13,142 bases of DNA from Pseudomonadota bacterium (GTDB taxonomy: Bacteria > Pseudomonadota > Alphaproteobacteria > Azospirillales > Azospirillaceae). Below the pieces are notes generated by a model that ran no database searches, had not been told where the DNA came from, and saw only the letters and a program-made list of their open reading frames with translations. Location: NCBI GenBank assembly GCA_023416455.1, contig JAEZHQ010000030.1:1-13142 (forward strand), in the 5' to 3' direction. The first letter of the stretch is position 1, and the number at the start of each line of letters is the position of its first letter. This document shows, in pieces, positions 1 to 4,483 of the stretch. The position numbers and the translations under genes were made by a program.

Positions 1-1
1 C

Positions 2-376
2 CCCCCGCCCGCACCCGCGGCACCGGTGGCCCCCGCCGCCGTGGCGGCGGCCCCGGCCCCCGGCCCGGTGTCCACCCGGAACAGCCGCGCCCTGCCCTCC
101 TGGCAGGGGCTCCTGATCGGCCATCTGGAACGGCACAAGCGCTACCCGCGCAGCGCCCAGGCGCGCCGCCAGGAAGGCGTCGCCCAGGTGCGCTTCGTGA
201 TCGACCGCGAGGGCAAGGTGCTCTCGGTCCGGCTGGAGAAGAGTTCCGGCCACGAGGTTCTGGACGCCGAAACCGTGGCCATGGTCGAGCGCGCCTCCCC
301 GCTCCCCGCACCGCCCCCCGAACTGGCGCGGGATCGGTTCGAACTGGTCGTCCCCGTTCAGTTCTTCATCCGCTGA
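2..376 (+). CDS. tonB: TonB-family energy transducer, C-terminal part (5' end outside window)
   Basis: The reading frame is open from the window edge, so the true start lies upstream and 124 residues are visible. The first part is rich in Pro and Ala, like the periplasm-spanning linker of TonB. It is followed by a TonB C-terminal domain: a KRYPRSA motif, then EGVAQVRFVIDREGKV, then SSGHEVLD and a PLPAPPPEL segment, ending in the strand FELVVPVQFFIR. TonB couples the inner-membrane proton-motive force (through ExbB/ExbD) to outer-membrane receptors, and the next gene downstream is such a receptor, which fits. A strong terminator closes the gene, so it is probably the last gene of its own operon, perhaps exbBD-tonB; that is inference because upstream is not seen. 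A periplasmic TonB-domain protein other than the main TonB is possible. Confidence 0.85.
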   Translation, partial: PPPAPAAPVAPAAVAAAPAPGPVSTRNSRALPSWQGLLIGHLERHKRYPRSAQARRQEGVAQVRFVIDREGKVLSVRLEKSSGHEVLDAETVAMVERASPLPAPPPELARDRFELVVPVQFFIR

Positions 377-405
377 ACCGGGCATCCCCCGCAGGCAGAG
401 CGCCC

Positions 406-444
406 GGCGCCGGCCGCCACTCCCCGGGCGGCCGGCGCCTTTTT
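406..444 (+). terminator. Rho-independent terminator after tonB
   Basis: A perfect 13-bp inverted repeat (arm 406-418 GGCGCCGGCCGCC, arm 427-439 its exact complement) encloses an 8-base loop and is followed at once by five T residues (440-444). It lies 30 bases after the tonB-like stop codon. This separates tonB from the receptor gene transcriptionally. Confidence 0.9.
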
Positions 445-484
445 GCGTGGGGCTCCCGCGGGGCGGATGCCTCCGCCTAGATAA

Positions 485-499
485 GAATGAGACTCATTC
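485..499. promoter_or_regulatory. Fur-box-like operator before the siderophore receptor
   Basis: GAATGAGACTCATTC is a perfect 7-1-7 inverted repeat. It aligns well with the second half of the classical Fur box (AATGATAATCATTATC), differing mainly at the centre and the far end. It lies about 85 bases before the receptor start, in an AT-richer pocket of a very GC-rich region, as expected for a promoter. The arrangement suggests repression of the receptor and downstream hydroxylase when iron is plentiful. Alphaproteobacteria may use Fur, Mur, Irr or RirA, so which regulator binds is not settled by sequence. I could not identify convincing -35/-10 boxes. Confidence 0.7.
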
Positions 500-571
500 G
501 CAAAAATGCGTTGTGTCAGAAATATGGCGTGCTAAGAATATTCCTTCGAAACCTAAGCCATTTGCGTTTCC

Positions 572-585
572 GGGAGCTTCACGTG
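572..585 (+). promoter_or_regulatory. Shine-Dalgarno and GTG start of the receptor
   Basis: GGGAG (572-576) stands six bases before GTG (583-585). The GTG gives a protein that begins with a normal signal peptide. An in-frame ATG at 487 lies inside the Fur-box palindrome, has no ribosome binding site, and would add 32 residues unlike a signal peptide. This site therefore decides the start. A TTG at 562 is also in frame but lacks a good ribosome binding site. Confidence 0.7.
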
Positions 586-2766
586 CCTCACCCCAGCAGC
601 GGCGTCACGTCCGCGCGCGCATCGCGCCACATCCTGAGTGCGTCCACCCTCGGCCTGGCCCTGACCTGCGTGGCCGGCGCCCCGGCCGCGGCCCAGACCG
701 CCGGCCAGGGACCCACCCAGCTGCCCTCGATCTCGGTGGAGGGCCAGGACCGGTCCGGCTACATGGTCGACCAGCCGCAGTCGCCGAAATACACGGCGCC
801 GCTTCTGGACACCCCCAAGACGGTCACCATCATCCCGGAGGAGCTGATCAAGGATCAGGCCGCCACGTCGCTGGCGGACGTGCTGCGCTCGACGCCGGGC
901 ATCACGCTGGGTTCCGGCGAGGGCGGCAACCCCATCGGCGACCGTCCCTTCATCCGCGGCTTCGACGCGATGACCGACACCTTCATCGACGGGCTGCGCG
1001 ACCCCGCCGGCCAGTCGCGCGAGGTGTTCAACCTGGAGCAGGTGGAGATCAGCAAGGGGCCGGGCTCGGCCTACACCGGCCGCGGCGCCACCGGCGGCAG
1101 CCTCAACCTGGTCACCAAGACCGGCCAGCCGCAGGATTTCGCCACCGGCGCCGTGACCCTCGGCACCGACCGCACCAAGCGTGCGGTCGGCGACGTCAAC
1201 CGGGTCATCGCCGACGGGGTGGCGCTGCGCCTCAACGCCATGGTGCATGACGGCGGCGTGGCCGGGCGCGACGCCGTGGAGGCCAGCCGCTGGGGCATCG
1301 CACCGTCGCTGGCCCTCGGCCTCAACGGGCCGACGCGCGCCACCGTCAGCGTCTACCACCTGCAAACCGACGGCCTGCCGGACTTCGGCGTGCCGTTCGA
1401 CCCGCGCACGGGCCGGCCGGTCGAGGTCGACCGCCGCAACTTCTACGGCCTGAAGGACCGCGACTTCCAGAAGACGCGGACCGACAGCGGCACGGTGCAG
1501 ATCGAGCACGACCTCAACAGCCGGCTGACCATCCGCAACACCACGCGCTACAGCCGGTCCGAGAACGACTACATCATCACCAACCCCGACGACAGCCGGC
1601 AGAACGTCCAGAACGGCATGGTCTGGCGCTCGCCGAAATCCCGCAACTCCGACAACACGGCTCTGATCAACCAGACCGACCTGTTCGGCACCTTCACCAT
1701 CGCCGGCTTCAAGAACAGCTTCTCCACCGGCTTCGAGGCCAGCCGCGAGAACACGCGCAACCGGCCCTACACGGTGGCCAGCGGCAATTCCAACTGCCGG
1801 GCCTCCGGCCTCGGCGCGCCCTACAACTGCACCAGCCTCTACCACCCCAACCCGGACGACCCCTGGACCGGCGCCATCACGCGCTCGGCCACCCTGACCG
1901 AGACCACCACCACGACGCTGTCGGCCTACGCCTTCGACACCATCGAGCTGTCGGAGCGGTGGGCGGTGAATGCCGGCCTGCGCTTCGACAGCTTCCGAAC
2001 CAAGGTCACCCCGACCAACCTGCGGAACGACTCGCAGTTCCTCAACTACCAGGTGGGCGTGGCCTACAAGCCGCTTCCCAACGGCACCATCTACGTCTCG
2101 CACGGCACCTCCGCCAACCCGTCGGGCGAGAACAGCGGCGAAGGCACCCTGAGCCTCAGCGCCACCAACCAGAACATCGACCCCGAGAAGAACCGCAGCG
2201 TCGAGCTGGGCACCAAATGGGAGCTGCTGAACCGCAAGCTGTTGCTGACCAGCGCCGTCTTCCGCACCGAGAAGACCAACGCGCGGGTGAACAACCCGGC
2301 GGGCGGCGACCAGATCCTGGTCGGCGAGCAGCGCGTCGACGGCTTCGAGGTCGGGCTCGCCGGCAGCCTCACCGACGCCTGGAAGATCTTCGCCGGCTAC
2401 ACCTTCCTGCACAGCGAGATCGTCGACGGCGGCCCGGCCGGCACCAACAAGGGCAAGGAGTTCCCCAACACCCCGCCGCACAGCTTCAGCCTGTGGACGA
2501 CCTACCAGCCGACCGAGGCGCTGACGGTGGGCGGCGGCGCCCTCTACACGGCGCGGCGCTACGCCGACGGAGCCAACCTCAAGATGGTGCCGTCCTACTG
2601 GCGCTTCGACGCCATGGCCTCCTACAGGGTGACCGAGGCGATCAACGTCCAGCTGAACGTCCAGAACCTGTTCAACGAGACCTATTACGACAAGCTGCAC
2701 CCGGCGCATTTCGCGACCATCGCGCCGGGCCGGACGGCGCTGCTGACCACCAGCGTCACGTTCTGA
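583..2766 (+). CDS. fiu: TonB-dependent catecholate siderophore receptor (Fiu/PiuA type)
   Basis: An outer-membrane receptor that imports ferric siderophores, probably catecholates, using energy from TonB. From the GTG start it is 727 residues, close to the family's usual 700-760. Residues 1-37 form a signal peptide (hydrophobic LSASTLGLALTCVAGAP, cleavage likely at AAA-Q38). A possible TonB box LPSISVEG follows near residue 48. The plug domain covers about 60-180, with DTPKTVTIIPEELI, TPGITLGSGEGGNP, FIRGFDAMTDTFIDGLRD and the typical end ISKGPGSAYTGRGATGGSLN. The rest is the 22-strand barrel, with NVQNLFNETYYD near the end and a C-terminal Phe. Cys405 and Cys416 probably form a disulfide in an outer loop. 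A Fur-type box lies upstream and a PKHD hydroxylase downstream, the fiu-ybiX/piuA-piuC pairing. The substrate is inferred from family and context only. Confidence 0.88.
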   Translation: MPHPSSGVTSARASRHILSASTLGLALTCVAGAPAAAQTAGQGPTQLPSISVEGQDRSGYMVDQPQSPKYTAPLLDTPKTVTIIPEELIKDQAATSLADVLRSTPGITLGSGEGGNPIGDRPFIRGFDAMTDTFIDGLRDPAGQSREVFNLEQVEISKGPGSAYTGRGATGGSLNLVTKTGQPQDFATGAVTLGTDRTKRAVGDVNRVIADGVALRLNAMVHDGGVAGRDAVEASRWGIAPSLALGLNGPTRATVSVYHLQTDGLPDFGVPFDPRTGRPVEVDRRNFYGLKDRDFQKTRTDSGTVQIEHDLNSRLTIRNTTRYSRSENDYIITNPDDSRQNVQNGMVWRSPKSRNSDNTALINQTDLFGTFTIAGFKNSFSTGFEASRENTRNRPYTVASGNSNCRASGLGAPYNCTSLYHPNPDDPWTGAITRSATLTETTTTTLSAYAFDTIELSERWAVNAGLRFDSFRTKVTPTNLRNDSQFLNYQVGVAYKPLPNGTIYVSHGTSANPSGENSGEGTLSLSATNQNIDPEKNRSVELGTKWELLNRKLLLTSAVFRTEKTNARVNNPAGGDQILVGEQRVDGFEVGLAGSLTDAWKIFAGYTFLHSEIVDGGPAGTNKGKEFPNTPPHSFSLWTTYQPTEALTVGGGALYTARRYADGANLKMVPSYWRFDAMASYRVTEAINVQLNVQNLFNETYYDKLHPAHFATIAPGRTALLTTSVTF

Positions 2767-2790
2767 ACCGCACCGGCAGACGCCCCCCGT

Positions 2791-2823
2791 CCCCGCCCGG
2801 CCGGTGCCGGGCCGGGGGCGGGG
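2791..2823 (+). other. GC-rich hairpin between receptor and hydroxylase genes
   Basis: The arm CCCCGCCCGGCC (2791-2802) pairs with 2810-2823, leaving a two-base G bulge and a 7-base loop. There is no T tract, so it is not a classical terminator. It might lower expression of the hydroxylase relative to the receptor or protect the 3' end of the receptor message. In DNA this rich in G and C such structures also arise by chance. Confidence 0.3.
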
Positions 2824-2850
2824 CGGCGCCCCGGCATCGAGGACCGATCC

Positions 2851-3534
2851 ATGCTGCTGACGATTCCCGCCGTGCTGACCAAGGACGAGGTGGCCCGCTG
2901 CCGGGCCATCCTGGACCAGGCCGAATGGGTGGACGGCAAGGTCACCGCCGGACACCAGTCGGCGCTGGCCAAGAACAACATGCAGCTCCCGGAAGGGTCG
3001 CCAGCCGCCCGCCAGGTCGGCGACGCCATCCTGAACGCGCTGTCGGGCAACCCGCTGTTCGTGGCCGCCGCCCTGCCGCTGAAGGTCTATCCGCCGCTGT
3101 TCAACCGCTATGCCGGCGGCCAGTCCTTCGGAATCCATGTGGACAACGCCATCCGCATGATGCGGGGCAGCGACTTCCGCGTGCGCAGCGACCTGTCGGC
3201 CACCCTGTTCTTCTCCGAACCCGAGGAGTATGACGGTGGCGAGCTGGTGGCCGAGGACACCTACGGCGAACACCGGGTCAAGCTCCCGGCCGGCCACATG
3301 GTGCTCTACCCGTCCACCAGCCTGCACGAGGTCACCCCGGTGACCCGCGGCGCGCGGGTATCCTCCTTCTTCTGGATCCAGAGCATGGTGCGCGACGTCG
3401 GCGAGCGGACCCTGCTGTTCCAGCTCGACGCGACCATCCAGCAGCTCGGCGCCGAGAAGGGGCACAAGGCGCCCGAGGTCGTGCAGCTGACCGGCATCTA
3501 CCACAATCTGGTGCGGCGCTGGGCCGACACCTGA
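2851..3534 (+). CDS. piuC: PKHD-type Fe(II)/2-oxoglutarate-dependent hydroxylase
   Basis: A 227-residue cytoplasmic dioxygenase of the PiuC/YbiX family, essentially the usual length (about 225). The iron-binding facial triad is visible: His96 and Asp98 in the HVD motif, and His159 in LHEVTPVTRG. Arg169 is the expected 2-oxoglutarate-binding arginine ten residues later. Further family marks are the N-terminal MLLTIPAVLTKDEV, FNRYAGGQSFGIHVD, SATLFFSEPEEYDGGEL and FFWIQSMVRD. GAGGA (2839-2843) lies seven bases before the ATG. The gene follows the siderophore receptor on the same strand after 84 bases and is probably co-transcribed and iron-regulated with it. Its substrate is not established; a role in processing siderophores or iron-related metabolites is commonly supposed. 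Identity of the family is secure. Confidence 0.93.
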   Translation: MLLTIPAVLTKDEVARCRAILDQAEWVDGKVTAGHQSALAKNNMQLPEGSPAARQVGDAILNALSGNPLFVAAALPLKVYPPLFNRYAGGQSFGIHVDNAIRMMRGSDFRVRSDLSATLFFSEPEEYDGGELVAEDTYGEHRVKLPAGHMVLYPSTSLHEVTPVTRGARVSSFFWIQSMVRDVGERTLLFQLDATIQQLGAEKGHKAPEVVQLTGIYHNLVRRWADT

Positions 3535-3590
3535 TCATCGCCGCCCTGATCCTCGCCGCCCTGATCATCGCCGCCCTGATCCTCGCCATC
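3531..3590 (+). repeat. 30-bp tandem duplication (four 15-bp subunits)
   Basis: Two adjacent 30-bp units, 3531-3560 and 3561-3590, match at 28 of 30 positions. Each consists of two 15-bp subunits beginning CTGATCATCGCCGCC or CTGATCCTCGCCGCC, so the pattern alternates A-B-A-B. The first unit overlaps the last four bases of piuC, whose TGA is part of it. The 15-bp period keeps one frame open, which encodes Leu/Ile/Ala repeats. It looks like a recent replication-slippage expansion, or the coding repeat of a tiny membrane peptide. Confidence 0.85.
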
Positions 3591-3647
3591 GGGGTCCTGA
3601 ACCGCATGTTCGACCGCGGACGCCCGAATTCCGTCCGCGTCGCCTGA
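3531..3647 (+). CDS. Possible small hydrophobic peptide, start codon uncertain
   Basis: I do not recognise this as a known gene. The frame starting at CTG 3531, which overlaps the piuC stop codon, runs for 38 codons to TGA (3645-3647). It would encode LIIAALILAALIIAALILAI and then a basic tail with NRMFDRGRPNSVRVA. That looks like one membrane-spanning helix followed by a positively charged cytoplasmic end. Against it, the frame holds no ATG, GTG or TTG back to the previous stop at 3233, only CTG codons at 3372, 3519 and 3531, and there is no clear ribosome binding site. It could be translated by re-initiation at the piuC stop, or be a decayed or extended piuC tail, or simply a repeat artefact. 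Confidence 0.25.
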   Translation: MIIAALILAALIIAALILAIGVLNRMFDRGRPNSVRVA

Positions 3648-3671
3648 CCAGCAACGGCGAAGGGGCGATCA

Positions 3672-3703
3672 CCGGCCCGTTTCGCCTCGCTGCAACGGGC
3701 CGG
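3672..3703 (+). terminator. Hairpin after piuC, possible terminator without T tract
   Basis: CCGGCCCGTT (3672-3681) and AACGGGCCGG (3694-3703) form a perfect 10-bp stem with a 12-base loop. No run of T follows. It lies about 140 bases after piuC and before the act promoter region, where the iron-uptake transcript should end. Factor-assisted termination or a 3'-end stabilising role is possible. Confidence 0.4.
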
Positions 3704-3748
3704 CCGGGGCAAGATCAACCGTTCCCGCGGCAACACCGGGGACAGGTC

Positions 3749-3759
3749 TGCGGTCCGCA
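3749..3759. promoter_or_regulatory. Short palindrome TGCGG-T-CCGCA, possible operator
   Basis: A perfect 5-1-5 inverted repeat sits about 90 bases before the transcription start predicted from the sigma-54-like site at 3821-3836. That is a plausible place for an activator site, but the motif matches no regulator I know and is short enough to arise by chance. Confidence 0.2.
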
Positions 3760-3820
3760 ATTCATCACCCCGTCTGCGACTCGACAACACCGATGACACC
3801 GGCGCCGGGGAACCCGGGCC

Positions 3821-3836
3821 CGGTACTGGGGTTGCA
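3821..3836 (+). promoter_or_regulatory. Candidate sigma-54 (RpoN) -24/-12 promoter for the act operon
   Basis: CGGTACTGGGGTTGCA matches the consensus TGGCAC-N5-TTGCA at the key positions. The invariant GG (3822-3823) and GC (3834-3835) are separated by exactly ten bases, and TTGCA is perfect. The -24 half differs at its first and fourth bases. The predicted start near 3847 would leave a leader of about 35 bases before actA. No better sigma-70 promoter is visible. GG-N10-GC alone is common in GC-rich DNA, so the full TTGCA half carries most of the weight. Confidence 0.4.
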
Positions 3837-3881
3837 TTCATGGCCACGCTTCGTGGTGTCCATGATTGAAATCCGGTTTCC

Positions 3882-4472
3882 ATGACGCAATTGTTCCGGC
3901 CAAGCGCGAACAGGGCCTTGGTGGCGGTCTTCGCCGCCGCCGCGCTCGCGTTCGCGCTCGTCGTTGCGGCCGGCGCCATCATCGTGCGATCCGACTCCTT
4001 TTGGAACGTCGGGGCGCCCATCGCCCAGCCGGTTCCCTTCAGCCATGCCGTGCATGCCGGGGAACTCGGGATGGACTGCCGCTATTGCCACAGCGGCGTG
4101 GAGGTTGCGGCGACCGCCGGGATTCCCACCGTCGAGACCTGCATGGGCTGCCATTCCCGGGTCTGGACCGCGGCATCGGCCCTGGCCCCGCTGCACGCCA
4201 GTGCGGCGACCGGCGAGCCGCTGGCCTGGGCCCGCGTCCACCAGCTTCCCGACCACGTCCGCTTCCATCACGGGATTCATGTCGCGCGCGGTGTCGGATG
4301 TGCGGCCTGCCATGGCGATGTCGCGCGCATGGCCCAGGTCCGCCAGGTCGAAGCCATGTCGATGTCCTGGTGCCTGGACTGCCACCGCGATCCGCACGCG
4401 CGCCTGCCCTCCGGGGGCCTGCCGCCCGACCGGCTGGCGCAGCTCCAAGACTGTTCGATCTGCCATTACTGA
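3882..4472 (+). CDS. actA: Alternative complex III subunit ActA, pentaheme cytochrome c
   Basis: A membrane-anchored multiheme cytochrome of 196 residues, one of the electron-output subunits of alternative complex III (quinol:electron acceptor oxidoreductase). A single hydrophobic helix (about residues 13-35) anchors it, with the rest in the periplasm. Five CxxCH heme-attachment motifs are visible: CRYCH at 66, CMGCH at 87, CAACH at 140, CLDCH at 164 and CSICH at 191, almost at the C-terminus. Extra histidines (such as FSHAVHAG and HHGIH) can serve as distal heme ligands. Five hemes is the usual number for ActA. The ATG at 3882 has only a weak ribosome binding site but gives a sensible N-terminus. 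It is the first gene of the operon and is followed by actB after 11 bases. Confidence 0.92.
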   Translation: MTQLFRPSANRALVAVFAAAALAFALVVAAGAIIVRSDSFWNVGAPIAQPVPFSHAVHAGELGMDCRYCHSGVEVAATAGIPTVETCMGCHSRVWTAASALAPLHASAATGEPLAWARVHQLPDHVRFHHGIHVARGVGCAACHGDVARMAQVRQVEAMSMSWCLDCHRDPHARLPSGGLPPDRLAQLQDCSICHY

Positions 4473-4483
4473 CGGGACACCGC

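Larger units (their letters stand above)
3591..3820. other. Intergenic stretch between piuC and the act operon
   Basis: No conventional gene is visible between the piuC stop and the actA start (347 bases in all). This middle part holds the tail of the hydrophobic reading frame, one perfect hairpin (3672-3703), one short palindrome (3749-3759) and otherwise sequence I cannot assign. Antisense frames here have no family signature. Confidence 0.6.

Noticed and set aside
487..582. ATG at 487 as start of the receptor
   Set aside because: It lies within the Fur-like palindrome, has no ribosome binding site, and adds residues before a normal signal peptide. GTG 583 with GGGAG is better.
553..3504. 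Very long antisense reading frame (983 codons) opposite the receptor and piuC
   Set aside because: Long antisense frames are expected in DNA this GC-rich. It covers two genes with clear family signatures, and its translation is low-complexity Val/Gly/Ala/Arg with no domain.
3531..3590. CRISPR-like repeats
   Set aside because: The units are directly adjacent with no spacers, and the 15-bp period is coding-like.
3607..3622. NifA upstream activator site (TGT-N10-ACA)
   Set aside because: The sequence is TGT-N10-ACG; the last base breaks the invariant half-site.
3832..3866. Sigma-70 promoter (TTGCAT with CATGAT) before actA
   Set aside because: The spacing of 23 bases is too long and the -10 matches only four of six positions; the same TTGCA fits the sigma-54 pattern better.
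3866..4483. Upstream extension of the actB frame across actA
   Set aside because: It overlaps a gene with five heme motifs, and the extension is Arg-rich without similarity to ActB; the conserved ActB N-terminus begins after ATG 4484.
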